27,367 bases of DNA from Pelargonium nanum (GCA_036897485.1 JAYMTF010001003.1:1-27367), one strand, 5' to 3'. Shown: positions 1 to 10,347, counted from the stretch's first letter. Numbers and translations are program-made. The notes: generated by a model from the letters alone, not told the origin.

Positions 1-2550
1 TCCCAAAGAGAGTGAGAAACATTGTTACTTCGAGTATGATGTCCCGTTGCTTATAAAAAAAAAGGATTTGGATTTGATTAGATCAGATTTTTCTGATTCA
101 AATTATATTTTAATTTTTAAAGTGAAATTTGCTTATTTATACGAATTTGTTCGATTTAATCAGTATTTTTGTATGATAAAGTCGAATCGATCTGAAATTA
201 ATCAAATCGGTTTCAAGCAAAATTGAATCCGGAAATGCTCTTCTTTTATACTTCTTGTAGTTTTTTCTGTTTATTCCCTTCTTAGAGGTGATTCCAAAAA
301 TCACAATTTGACATTTAACTTTTTTTTTTTCTTCATGAACTTTGACTATTGTATATAACGTGGACCATATGAAAGTACAACAAGTCAGCTTGTATTTAAC
401 AAATATGACACTTACATAACATGATGCACATTAAGTGTACATATATCACGTGCCGGTAAAAGTGGACCGATTGATACATTGGCTACATATACTTAGTACT
501 CACAAACTTATGCACAATTAGACTCTCTCTAGCAAAAGCTGAAAATTACATTAGTTACACATGATTATGGTCTATGGACACTAACAAGGCAACAACCATA
601 GTTGGGTTGATACAACATTAATTCTAACAATTTGTATAATGAAACAAGTTGTTCAACGAGATGAATGCACCACCGCCCACTTGGTGGAGCTACAACACAG
701 CTCGTGGCCCAAGTTTGAGACCCTCGTAGACGTGGTATGTAGTTATATAGTATATGTGTAAGTTATATATGTGTGTGAATGTTTAGGAAAAAGACAAGAG
801 CTGATTATATTATTTCATTGTTACAGTTAAAATATTAATCAACTATATCTAGATTATGGACATCTATTCTAATAAACAAAAACATCTAGATTATGGTTAT
901 TCTAGTAGTGTAAAATACTCTAGAACGTGAAGAACTCTCCTTATTTAACAAGTGAGAGAATTTTATAGAATACTTGTAATCATGTAAATGAAAAGGTATG
1001 CCTAGAATAATTGAATCTCAACTATTGAATTGTAACGATATCCACCCTCTATTCATGTGATGAGTCTATAAATAGAGAGGGGCTCATTTTCTCTAAACCA
1101 TCCCAACAATGTAATTTCTCCTCAAAAAGATGTATTCATTATTTGTAATTTCTTTTAAATCTAAATTAAATTAAAATAAAAAATTAAAGATAAATATCTA
1201 TTAGAGTTTCTTTGCACACTTTAATATATATAAATAAAAGAGGTAAATTTTAATAATATATCAGCAATTCAATCCAACTCTTCAAGTTAAGATTATTTTC
1301 TTAAGTTTACAAATGTTCAATTAGTGAAGAAAGAGGAAGTTCGTCTCATAAAACCATTTTCTAGAATACGGTGAAATTTGGAGAAAACACAATCTCTGGG
1401 TGAAGATGCAAATATTGCATTTATTCCACAATCACATGCATGATATAAACATGCAATTATGTCATATCGGATATATTCGGACACAATATTTGTCAAGAAA
1501 TTGTTTCATTGTACATTTTATACAAGATTAATGCTTAGCTCAATTGGAGCCATGCTTCACAAAATTTAAGTGATCTAATCATAGATTGCTCTTATTTATT
1601 TTATTTTCTTAGCTTACATGTTCATTTCCCACAACACATTTATAAGGCGCAATGAACATTAATTATGACTAGGCTCGAACAAAAATAATATTAGACCGTA
1701 AAACCAATAAAGATTATTTGTGATTTATACTCATGAGCGTTTTTGCGGGTCACAATTAATAATGTCCTTTTATTTACTTTCTTGCTCTCTTTCTCTCCCT
1801 TAGTTCATACCATTGCCAAATCCCAAACCCAAGCTCTTTCATTTTATTCCTTTTTACAACCTTAAGTTTTTTTTAGGGGGAAAAACCTTAAGTTTTTGTT
1901 TCTCTTTATTTTTATTTGAAAAATATTATTTGTCTCAAATTATGTATATATGTTTTCTTTTTTACAAAGTGATGTGGAGTCTATGAGTCAAATTTAAACG
2001 AATAATAACCCGACGTATGATATTACTATTCGCTCATCAATTTTTGGCGTGAAACGTCCGATTCATAGGACATACTGTATATTTGACGTATTTTGGTTAG
2101 GCTCAATCATTATTAGAATATTTAATAGGTCATACCTTATTGATTAAGATATCACATTTTACAAATATTTGCAGTATATAGCACTATCATTTTAATTTCC
2201 ATATGCCTCAATATTTTTATTTATTTTTGGCCACAGCTAACAAGTACATTTTTGTAATTTCATTTTTGTCATTGGGTTTTTTACCCTCCCATTTCACTCT
2301 GTTCTCACTTGTCACCTCTCTGTCATCACTTGTTGAGCACTCCATCTCCATTTTTGTGCTACAATCAACAATCAACCTTCTTTACTGCTCCCACTTCTTA
2401 ATTGGAAATATTTCAATTATCTTGAAGCCTTATCAAAGATTCTTAATCTACTTTGGTTCAAATTCAACCAGCCCAGTCCAACTCCAACCAGATCAATCAA
2501 TAAACTAAACCAATCCAATCCAAACCCATCACAACATCTTCTCTCTCCAC
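1..2550. other. Gene-poor AT-rich intergenic region
   Basis: I see no convincing coding gene here. Open frames are short, low in complexity and rich in Phe/Leu/Ser, as expected from T-rich DNA; the longest (2203-2508) has no recognisable domain. A TATA-bearing segment at about 890-1190 is listed separately as a possible LTR relic. A 13-bp direct repeat (ATCTAGATTATGG) occurs at 847-859 and 884-896, just before that segment. Bases 661-750 are locally richer in GC and could be a small decayed coding fragment, but I cannot assign it to a family. Confidence 0.6.
890..1190 (+). mobile_element. Possible solo-LTR or LTR fragment
   Basis: The stretch has the look of a plant Copia-type LTR: short AT-rich upstream sequence, a canonical TATA box (CTATAAATAGAG, about 1066-1077), then a short CT-rich leader with no open frame behind it. 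No internal retroelement domain, primer-binding site or second LTR is visible, and I could not define TG...CA ends or a target-site duplication. It could instead be an isolated promoter-like sequence. The call rests on general resemblance only. Confidence 0.25.
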
Positions 2551-2601
2551 CAGTGAGTGAAGCTTTCACACAAAACCAGCAAATTCTGCTCTGCAGTTGC
2601 A

Positions 2602-2677
2602 ATGGCTACCCAAACACAGCCAGGGCCATTTTGGTGCAACTTTCATCGTATTCAAGATTCCCCGAACACAAACACTA
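2602..2677 (+). pseudogene. Possible 5' coding fragment cut by a MITE-like insertion
   Basis: An ATG at 2602 follows a CT-rich, leader-like sequence (2540-2600) and opens a short frame starting MATQTQPGPFW with ordinary amino-acid composition. The frame runs directly into the left end of the repeat element at about 2678, where the sequence turns AT-rich. This may be the truncated start of a gene that the insertion disrupted, or plain chance. The protein fragment is too short to assign to a family. Confidence 0.2.
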
Positions 2678-3076
2678 AGAGCTCGTTTAGTTGTAGAAAA
2701 CAGTTTTCATTTTATATTTTTTTATTTTTATGGAAAACTTGGAAAATTTCAAAAAATTTGTGTAGTGGTAACATTTTTCATTTTTATTTATTTTCATTTT
2801 AAATTAGAATGATGTAAAATAGAATTATTTTAAATTAGTAAATAACAACATTACCCATAATATATACTCTGTAAGACATAAAATAAAAATAAAATGAGTA
2901 GTAAATAAATGAGTTTATTTGAAGAAAAAAAAAAGTTTCTCATTTTCAAGCTACCATTTTTCACTTTTCAATTTTCCAAATGGAAAAGTATGTAGCTAAA
3001 CAAGTTTTTCAATTTTCCAGTTTTATGAAAACAATTTTCTTGAAAACGGAAGGAAATACTTAACTAACCAGGCCCT
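2678..3076. mobile_element. MITE-like element, copy 1
   Basis: The left end (AGAGCTCGTTTAGTTG, from 2678) and the reverse complement of the right end (AGGGCCTGGTTAGTTA, ending at 3076) form an imperfect terminal inverted repeat. The interior is AT-rich, has no coding capacity and contains repeated runs of the kind TTTTCATTTT and GAAAAC. Similar GGGCC-type ends are common in plant hAT-class nonautonomous elements. I could not find a matching 8-bp target-site duplication, perhaps because a second related element abuts it on the right. Confidence 0.5.
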
Positions 3077-3540
3077 AAAAAGCCACTTAGTTGTAGAAAA
3101 CAATTTTCATTTTCTATTTTATGTGAATTTAAAAAATCAATTTAGTTGGAACATTTTTCATTTTTCTAATTTCGAGTTTAAATTTGATCGATACGCCCCC
3201 TAGGGGGTGGCGCAATGGTCAAGACACAAATCTACACGTAGGAGGTCGTGGGTTCAAATCCTATTGCGTCGGGTGGAGTGGGGTTTGGGTTAAAAAAGAA
3301 GAGGTACCCCCTGTTGTGTAGCTTAACTGTGAAAAAAAAATTGATCGATACTAAAAACAAATAATTTTAAATTAGTAAATTAAAACATTCACACGTAACA
3401 AATACTTAGTGAGATATAAAAAAATAAAATTAAGTTTTTTATTTAGAAAGCTAAGAAAACAATTTTTCTGTTTTCAAGTTGTTTTAGAAATTATATTTTT
3501 CAATTTTTCAAATAGAAAACTGAGCAATTAAACAAATATT
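3077..3540. mobile_element. MITE-like element, copy 2, interrupted by a SINE
   Basis: Beginning at about 3083 the sequence repeats the start of copy 1 (ACTTAGTTGTAGAAAAC...TTTTCATTTTCTA) and also shares its later segment (ATAATTTTAAATTAGTAAAT; 3361-3380 against 2823 onward). Its right end is weaker, near CAATTAAACAAATATTA at about 3525-3541. The 146-bp SINE at 3195-3340 splits it. The right boundary is approximate. Two related elements side by side suggest nested insertion into the same family or a tandem duplication. Confidence 0.4.
3184..3351 (+). mobile_element. tRNA-derived SINE with 11-bp target-site duplications
   Basis: The body (3195-3340) has RNA polymerase III internal promoter elements: a box A-like TGGCGCAATGG at 3208-3218 and a box B-like GGTTCAAATCC at 3251-3261, spaced as in a tRNA. 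A tRNA-unrelated region follows, ending in a poly(A) run (3332-3340). It is flanked by perfect direct repeats TTGATCGATAC at 3184-3194 and 3341-3351, the signature of target-primed insertion. It encodes nothing and would depend on a LINE for mobility. A palindrome CCCCCTAGGGGG sits at its 5' end. The intact duplication implies a fairly recent insertion. Confidence 0.85.
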
Positions 3541-3641
3541 ACGGTTTTCTAGATTCATGACTCTCAAAACCCACTCCTCCTCTATAAGAACAACCACAGC
3601 TCTATGCTGAGGACATACCAAAAAAAAATTCTCACCCCAAA

Positions 3642-3743
3642 ATGCAATCACTACACCACCACCTCCCGTCCGCACTGGCCGGAAACCACCGCCAACTCCG
3701 CCGACCACCGCCTAGCAGCAACCCCTGCATCACTATCTCTCAG
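3642..3743 (+). other. Possible orphan first coding exon (34 codons plus donor)
   Basis: An ATG at 3642 opens 34 codons that run without a stop into a consensus donor (CAG|GTAAGC at 3741-3749). The peptide starts MQSLHHHLPSALAGN and is basic and rich in His, Pro and Ser with no acidic residue, like an organellar presequence. Local base composition is much more C-rich than the surroundings, as in true exons, and a T-rich intron-like stretch follows. No convincing downstream exon was found before 5900, so this is either a decayed 5' end or a gene whose later exons were lost. Confidence 0.25.
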
Positions 3744-5315
3744 GTAAGCAAGGGTTTTTGTGTGTAGTGCTGTTATTGTTTTTGCTAGTGCTGTTGGCAG
3801 TGTTAGTGGTGATTCTTGTGTTAATGTTTGTTCATTTTGTTAGTGTTATTACCAATTTTTGTTAGTCTCATTTTGTTTAAATGTATCTTAGTCACTTAGC
3901 CACCAAAATAAAACAACAACAAAAAAGATTTGATTGTTGTTGAGTTCTATGATAAGCTTTTGTTGTTTTAAATTCGTTCACTTGGCCTAATAAACTAAAA
4001 AAAAAAAAAGAAGCAATACTTGCATTTTATCTTACTTTGTCAAAATATTTGAATCCGATTTGACTGCTGACCACTTCGCTATGATTTGGGTCTATATTAG
4101 CTTTGCCATGGAGCCTAACTGTTCGGTTGTTGTGGTGTCTTTCGGATTAATTATTGTGACTTGAGTTATTGTATACTTTGTTTTTGTTTTTGTCTTGTTT
4201 AGTTGTGGTGCATTTGGCATGAATTTTTTCATTTATGTTTTATTTAACGTTTGAATATATAAATGATGGTAATATTTTGTTTTTTCATGTCCTAAATGGT
4301 ATGTTGATGTACAATTTAAAGTAATTTACTATTGTGTGTGTGCATTTTTTGTAAGATTTCATTTGGGAGACTATATTACTTATCCACATATTTTATGGTA
4401 TGCAATATATGTCTTATCCTTTGTCATAAAAGATATCGTATGATAGGTATGATTTCAAAACAGATCAACAATAAAAATGGGAAGTTTGATCATATTGTAA
4501 TAGGTTATAAGTTAATGCGATCAAAATTTGATTTTATTGTGTAAACAACAACAAAACCACATTTGTGTGAACATTCTTTGTTAATCTCTATTACAATATG
4601 ATCAAATTTTCCTTTTTTTAGTTGACCAGTGTTGAAACTCTATCACATCTACTTTTATGGTTCAACAAAGACAAATATTGCTTATGATGACAATATCACC
4701 TCCAACTTCAAATCCTATATAGTTAGTGAATCTACATATGAAACATGTTATATACACACAATTGTTAGGTTAGAGAATACCATATATGACTTTTTGAGTA
4801 TTAGCCTAATGCAAGATACTTCTTTACATTAAGTACACGCACGCACAATTAATTAATTGTGCTGTGACACGCATGTCATACCTAACACGCACATCTAAGG
4901 ATTCAATTTGTAAATTATTCATATTAATGTGTCAAACATATTAAATCGTGTTGTGCCAAGTGTTCTATAGTGACGTGTCAAACAAACTGGTTCTATCGTA
5001 CTATTGTAAATTTGTAATTATTTCTCTTAGCTCGTTCTCGCTCGCACTGTGTATATGCGTTGACTGTGTGCGGCTATCAAAGAGAAGTGAAGAAGGGAAT
5101 AAGTGGATGAAGAAATGGACAAAGATCCAAAAAGTAGGATGAGATGAAGAAGAAATCAAAGCTATTGTGTGACAACAAACAAAAAGTTTAAACACAAGTA
5201 AATTGGATTACCATTAAAACTGTTCGTACACTGTTGCATGACAACTATATGGATACCAATAACAATGCCAACACGTTCGAAGAGTATTTGTTTCTCGCAC
5301 AACGTGTTGAGCTTG
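3744..5315. other. Intergenic AT-rich region without a gene
   Basis: No supported coding region is present; open frames at 4332-4544 and 4629-4832 have low-complexity composition and no family likeness. Structural items are a 19-bp perfect inverted repeat (arms 4485-4503 and 4588-4606) and a 20-bp perfect palindrome at 4843-4862. Bases 4865-4985 contain several scattered GTGTC/GACAC words, like the debris at 23395-23530. Confidence 0.6.
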
Positions 5316-5543
5316 TTAGTAATTAATGATATCCATGTCGTACAACACACCTCGACAAGTTTTATGGTAGTCCGTGTTTGCCTTATCTTTAGGCATTTTT
5401 GTTTCGTCATGACATGCAAGAGTTTTAATTTCTTCTTCTGTCCATCCGACTTTTGGTACATTTTTTCTTCCCTTATGTACTTTCTTCTTATCGGCATCTA
5501 TCGCAATCACTTCATAGTGGTGTGAGTTAGGACGAAAAGACAT
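5316..5543 (-). pseudogene. Unidentified coding-like relic
   Basis: A reverse-strand open frame of 75 codons encodes a balanced, charged peptide (for example KVGWTEEEIKTLACHDETK) quite unlike the Phe/Leu-rich noise around it. The composition suggests it was once protein-coding. The W-x-E-E pattern loosely recalls the gag region of Copia-type retrotransposons, but the likeness is too weak for a call. The frame ends at a TAA and coding-like sequence seems to continue briefly in another frame toward 5200, as expected for a frameshifted relic. Confidence 0.3.
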
Positions 5544-5929
5544 AACAAATGCCCGTTGTACTCAGCTCTATTTGTGATCAAATTAATTAAACTCGAATTA
5601 ATTTCTTTCAAATCGTCTTGCACCGTTATCATTTTTGGTATGAAAGTCTTATTATGAAACTCATAAGTAGTTGTTTCGGTAATTGATTATTATGAAATGT
5701 GAGTTATGTGTATAGTTAAGGAATTGTTCTCTCTTTAAAGTGTCACTTCAATATTGATATTTTCAATTCAAACTCATTTTGAGTCAACGTTGTATTAGAT
5801 ATTTTCAACCACCTCCTCGCTTAACCTTAATCATGCCTATTTATCAAAACACAAAAGACAAATCTAAAACATTTATATAGTCCATAGAAAATTAAGTTGT
5901 AAACATAATAAGCTTTAGGGTTACAAAAT

Positions 5930-7369
5930 CTAGTTAGAACTAAAATCGAAATTAGTATTGGGAATTAGCCAAATCGATGAACGATTCAGGCAATAACCGA
6001 CATTGTCGTGATCATAATCAGATAAGAAACGGTGTGGATGCACAGTACCATCCTCCAAATCAAACTCCAACACCATATCCAAAGGTATAGTATTTGGATC
6101 AGTGTAGTAAATACAATTTGGCTTGAGCTCCGGATAGTCCCCAACACGAGCACACATACCACAATTCGTACCCAGGAACAAGGAAATGTCTTGTCCTAAG
6201 CACTTGACAAGTTCCCACTTGGCTTGCTCAAAATTAAGCTCGAAAACGAAGAATTGAAGGTTAGGAGGATCATATTCATCGCCGGTTTCTTTTTTATCCA
6301 AACGAAACATCTCAACTAGCCAGAGATTCCCATTCGAGGATTCCACGAGGTATTTACCTCTTTGTTTCCATTGAAACGAGTTCCAACAATCCTGATATCT
6401 CTTGCACTTAATTGAGAAATCGACCTCAAAATGCTTCGTTCTTTGAGGTTGAGGAGAGCCCGAGTCCCATTTCCACGCATCAAGATTCGTCCCATCAAGA
6501 ACATAAAAGCATTGACGAGTGTTCGAATACACAATGCTATTTCCATCATACTCCGCATTTGGTTCACACACTTCTGTCCATGATTTGTGTCCCGGCTTCC
6601 AGAAATGGAGAAGACCCTCTCTCTCTACCAAAACCGTGCACGAGGGATGCGAAGGAGGCGAAGAAATGGAGAATCGGGGAGAGATAAAAGGCCGATCAAC
6701 GACAATGTGATGCATTTCATTGTTCTCTTCGGGATCTATATCATATCTTTCAGTTTTCTCCCAAGAAACGTACTTTGTATCGAGCCGATCCGACCAAACA
6801 AAGGACTTGCACACAGAGCCCGCCACTACGGATCCATACAAGTCGTGGAGAGGAGGGAGAGAGACAACGGAATCGGACGGGAAGAGAGGGTTTATGAGGT
6901 ACATTTGGAGGGTTCGCGGGTGCATCATCAAAACCCAACCGAGCGGTGAAGTTCCATAAAACTCAGCATCATCCGGGAAGAAAAATTCCCGATCCCAAGC
7001 AAGGCGTCTCTGAGACAGTGCTTGAGTTTTATCGAGTCTGAAAATTTTCTTGTCAGATAGCGAGACAAAGCAATACGGATAGTGATCGAGCAACTCCTGA
7101 TTTTGGTCCAGCGAGTTGAAATATGATGAGAGAACAAGAAGCCAAGGAGGCGGCGGCAAGGGTGATAAGGAGCGGAGAGGAGGGACCGGCGAAAGAGGAA
7201 ATGGTGAGGCTCTAACACCATTACAAGCATAAGAGGACTTGGAGGAGAATACAGGAGATTGTACAGTACCTTTTGATCGGAAACCGCCATTTGGAGCGGA
7301 TCTGGAACCACCGCCACTCATCGGAGCTTGCCATTGGCACTGCCATTGATTTGTAAGTAATGATCTCAT
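5930..7369 (-). CDS. KIB1-4 beta-propeller (DUF295) protein, gene A
   Basis: A single-exon gene of 479 aa. The C-terminal two thirds match the DUF295/KIB1-4 beta-propeller family (PF03478): a GWVLMMHPRTLQMYLINPL block near residue 145, a FWKPGHKSWTEV block in the middle, and the family signature LKPNCIYY near the end. The first 87 residues have no Asp or Glu and are rich in Ser, Pro, Gly and Arg, resembling a mitochondrial or plastid presequence; no F-box motif is visible. Some family members are F-box proteins, while others are organelle-targeted proteins of unknown biochemical function; this one looks like the second kind. Its closest relative in the window is gene D, which shares the MRSL start and the GATCATGAGATCA start context. 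It is transcribed away from gene B across a 714-bp gap. Confidence 0.85.
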   Translation of the reverse strand: MRSLLTNQWQCQWQAPMSGGGSRSAPNGGFRSKGTVQSPVFSSKSSYACNGVRASPFPLSPVPPLRSLSPLPPPPWLLVLSSYFNSLDQNQELLDHYPYCFVSLSDKKIFRLDKTQALSQRRLAWDREFFFPDDAEFYGTSPLGWVLMMHPRTLQMYLINPLFPSDSVVSLPPLHDLYGSVVAGSVCKSFVWSDRLDTKYVSWEKTERYDIDPEENNEMHHIVVDRPFISPRFSISSPPSHPSCTVLVEREGLLHFWKPGHKSWTEVCEPNAEYDGNSIVYSNTRQCFYVLDGTNLDAWKWDSGSPQPQRTKHFEVDFSIKCKRYQDCWNSFQWKQRGKYLVESSNGNLWLVEMFRLDKKETGDEYDPPNLQFFVFELNFEQAKWELVKCLGQDISLFLGTNCGMCARVGDYPELKPNCIYYTDPNTIPLDMVLEFDLEDGTVHPHRFLSDYDHDNVGYCLNRSSIWLIPNTNFDFSSN

Positions 7370-8083
7370 GATCGATCTCTAATGGCTATAGCTTTTTTCT
7401 CTTTCAGACACAGAAGTGAAGAGCCAACGGTAACTGATACACCAAAACCGCCGAGCCTTTTTTCTCCTTCTGCGTGTAATTTTAATTAATTTATTTATTA
7501 ATATTACGGTTAGAAAACATTAAATGGCAAAATAATTAAAAATAGGTTGTTTCAAAAAAAATAATTAAAAAAGGTTATTTGGTATTAAGAATTAGATGTT
7601 ACTCACGTAACAATATACTTCTTCCATTTCAAAACGAGTGTTGATTATTTTGTTTCATAACAATAATGAATGTCATACTTTATTTTAGCAAGTTAGTTAT
7701 AACACGAATTATCGATAATTAAATTAGCTAATATATTTTTCTCCCTTGCTCTACTACTTATCTCTTTCTTTAAATAGATACAATTCCTTCCATGAATTAT
7801 GATTTTATAATGAGCTAAAAGTTCCAAATTCCATCTTGAACAATTTAACCTAAAATAATTAATAATTTTTTTTAAAGTAAAATAATTAATAACTTAATTA
7901 ATGAGTAACACAATTAATGGATTTATAAAAAATGACTTAATTTCTCATTTAAAATATATTGAATAATTTTTAATTTTTAAAAAATCATAATCATTTCAAA
8001 CTCCTGGTTGATCAAATAGAAGCCCGAATGTACCGTTAGTGTGTGTGTGGCAAACGTTCAAAAAAACAATCAGAAAATTGGAG
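7370..8083. promoter_or_regulatory. Shared divergent promoter region of genes A and B
   Basis: This 714-bp AT-rich gap separates the start codons of two divergently transcribed DUF295 genes, so it must hold both promoters. On the A side a CT-rich leader is visible on the minus strand (about 7385-7480). No single TATA box is convincing. The corresponding gap between genes C and D is of similar length (760 bp), but by eye the two gaps share little sequence beyond the start-codon contexts. Confidence 0.5.
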
Positions 8084-9595
8084 ATGGCCAGTAGTCTGAG
8101 GACTGGATCGGTGAAGCACAGTCCGGCCGCCGTGGGCGGTTATGGTTTCTCCGGCCGAGCAACACTGCTTCACGGCGCTAACATCTGTCGTTTTGGCTCC
8201 AAACGACCGGCCGCAGTTTCTCCTCTTCGCGCTTCTTCACCAACACCTTTATCTTGCTCTGCTCCATCCTCAACCGTCGCCACCGCGAAGCGAACACTGC
8301 CGCCGCCATCTCCGCCGTCCGATTTGGCCGCGTCGCCGTTGCCGCTGCTCCTCGTGCCAAAGATCCTCCTGGACAAAGACGAGTACCAGCTGGGAGAGAA
8401 CGAAGAAGATCCGTTCGTTTTCTACTCACTCTCGGAGAAGAAGATCGTGACCGTTGAGAAAAACCAGAAATCATGGCGGACGGTCCAGTTCCGTGACCCT
8501 CACTGGATCGGGTCGTCCAAGGGATGGATCATGTACATGAACCGCCCCTACTGCAACCTCTATCTCTGCAACCCCTTTTCACCTTCCACCTCCTCCATCA
8601 TTCCTCTGCCTCCGGTCGAAACCCTCCCCTGCGTAGCCGCCCGCCATTTCCGCCGCCGGGACTTGTCGTCCAAGGAAATGGACATTGAGTTCGTACTCAA
8701 TGATTGGTACAAAACTAAATATCCACTAAGTGAGTACTATGAAGGCCATTGGCAAGACGCCCGGGCTTACGAAGAAGAGAAGACGAAGAAGAAATAATGG
8801 TTTGAAGTTCCTCCACCGTTCGATCCTCCGGAGACAGTACCATCAGAAGATCTGATCAAGAGAGGTTTCATATCAAAAATGGTTCTCTCCTGCGCTCCTG
8901 CCTCTCCGTCCACCGGTAATGATAACTATAGTGACTGCATGGTAGCGATTCTCTACGGATTCAGCAACAAATTGGCCATTTGTAGACTTGGAGACAGTAG
9001 TTGGACTCGGCTAGATGGTTCATATTACAAAGATATTACATTCTCAGGACATGACAAACTATGTTTATATACTTGGGATGAAGATTATGTCAAATCATGC
9101 CACTTGAGCAACCCAAAATCTCCCGTTTGGAAAGTGATTATCCGTTCGGAGATTGAATTGATTCCAACCTGTTTAATGGAGTCATCAACGGAGCCTGGCA
9201 ATCTGTTAATGATAGAGAGTTCTTTCCATAACAATGCAATGAAAGTGCATAAGGTGGATACTGCAAAAAAGAGTTGCTTGCAAGTAGACTGTCTGGACGA
9301 TCAAGCCTTGTTTGTTGGGGACTTCAGCGAGGCAATGTCGGTTCCAGCCACTCAGCTTCCGGCCCATCTGAAGCCAAATTGCATTTACTTCTCTGATTTT
9401 GATTATTTTCAGCTGGGTGTGTTCAATTTGGAGGAGAAGGTGGTGAATTACGAAGCATTTGATGACGGTCTCTCCCTTGATCTTTCGGGTAGGGAGGAGT
9501 TTGATGATACCGAATGCGAATATTGGGTTTGGATGGAGCAGTTCAGGAAAGAAGGTGAAGGATGGGCCATTTGGGTTGCTCCTAATCCTTGGTAG
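8084..9595 (+). pseudogene. DUF295 gene B, broken by one in-frame TAA
   Basis: Aligned to gene C, the coding sequence is continuous from ATG 8084 to TAG 9593-9595, except for a TAA at 8795-8797 (codon 238). The frame is the same on both sides and no indel is needed. The start at 8084 is preferred over the upstream in-frame ATG at 8039 because gene C begins at the equivalent codon (GAG ATG GC-) and the extra 15 residues have no match. Family blocks are intact: WIGSSKGWIMYMN with NPFSPSTSS before the stop, LAICRLGDSSWT and LKPNCIYFSDFD after it. The stop falls in a Lys/Glu-rich linker that is poorly conserved. The frame may be a recent pseudogene, a null allele, a sequencing error, or may give a truncated N-terminal protein; reinitiation at ATG 8879 is conceivable. 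The N-terminus lacks acidic residues up to residue 80 and has no F-box. Confidence 0.75.
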
Positions 9596-10347
9596 CTAGC
9601 TAAATTAATCTAATTAGCATGTTTTCATTTTGTTCTAATCTATGCAAGTCTTTAAACATTATTAACTATCAATAGCATTGATAATTAAGCTTACAATATT
9701 GTTATATATATGTGTGGTTGGGGGCTTTTGAATTTGAAACTTGATTATGTGATTGATGTTGCAATTTGTTGTGTTCTGTTTTCTGGGCAGAGATCTATTT
9801 GCTTTTAACTAACTCAAGACACGCTCTAGCTAGCATCTTCACTATTAGACTAAACTTCATAATAGATCTTGTATTTTTTCTTTTCATAATTGGTGCATGT
9901 ATTTCACTTAATTTATTCATTGCTAATTGATAATTATATAATGATCTTATTAGGAACTTTAGATTTGTTGCACCAATGTGTTCGATTGCTAAATGATTAG
10001 TATGTTTCGTAGCAGTGGATAAATAAGAGAATCAGCTGACCCCCATTGATCCAGGTGGCTCGGTCGGATTTGGGCCGCGGGTAGGTTAAAATTCGGACAT
10101 CCCTATTTTCTAGTCGTGTCCGTGGCTTGATTCAACACGACCTTTAAACACGAATTGTCTGTTCAAATTCATGGTAAGTGAAAGTTATGGTAATTACCCA
10201 TCAACCACATCACTTATCATAAACGTAGAAACTAAAAATTCATGGTAATTACTTATTAACACCACTAAAAAAACCTATATTAATCTACTTACCAAGCACA
10301 AGCCACACACATTCTCGTAATCTAATTTTAAGCCACCTAGTACAGAC
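9596..10347. other. Intergenic, with possible TE scrap
   Basis: No gene is seen. Bases 9596-9960 are the AT-rich 3' flank of gene B. Bases 10025-10160 are richer in GC and carry words such as GTGTCCGTGG and CAACACGACC, which look like scattered retroelement debris; a similar style of sequence occurs at 23395-23530. A TATATTAAT at about 10277-10285, some 65 bp before the ATG of the next gene, could be its TATA box. Confidence 0.45.

Noticed and set aside
2203..2508. 101-aa open frame
   Set aside because: T-rich DNA giving Phe/Leu/Ser-rich peptide with no domain, splice signals or homologue in the window.
3195..3275. Functional tRNA gene
   Set aside because: A and B boxes are present, but no proper acceptor stem closes and the unit is flanked by target duplications with a poly(A) tail, so it is a SINE.
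6412..6959. Overlapping plus-strand frames opposite gene A
   Set aside because: Antisense shadows of a conserved DUF295 coding region; no domain or splice support.
8039..8083. Longer N-terminus for gene B
   Set aside because: The 15 extra residues have no counterpart in gene C, whose start aligns to ATG 8084.
8879..9595. Separate 238-aa gene
   Set aside because: It is the in-frame second half of DUF295 gene B; the sequence before ATG 8879 is still alignable to gene C.
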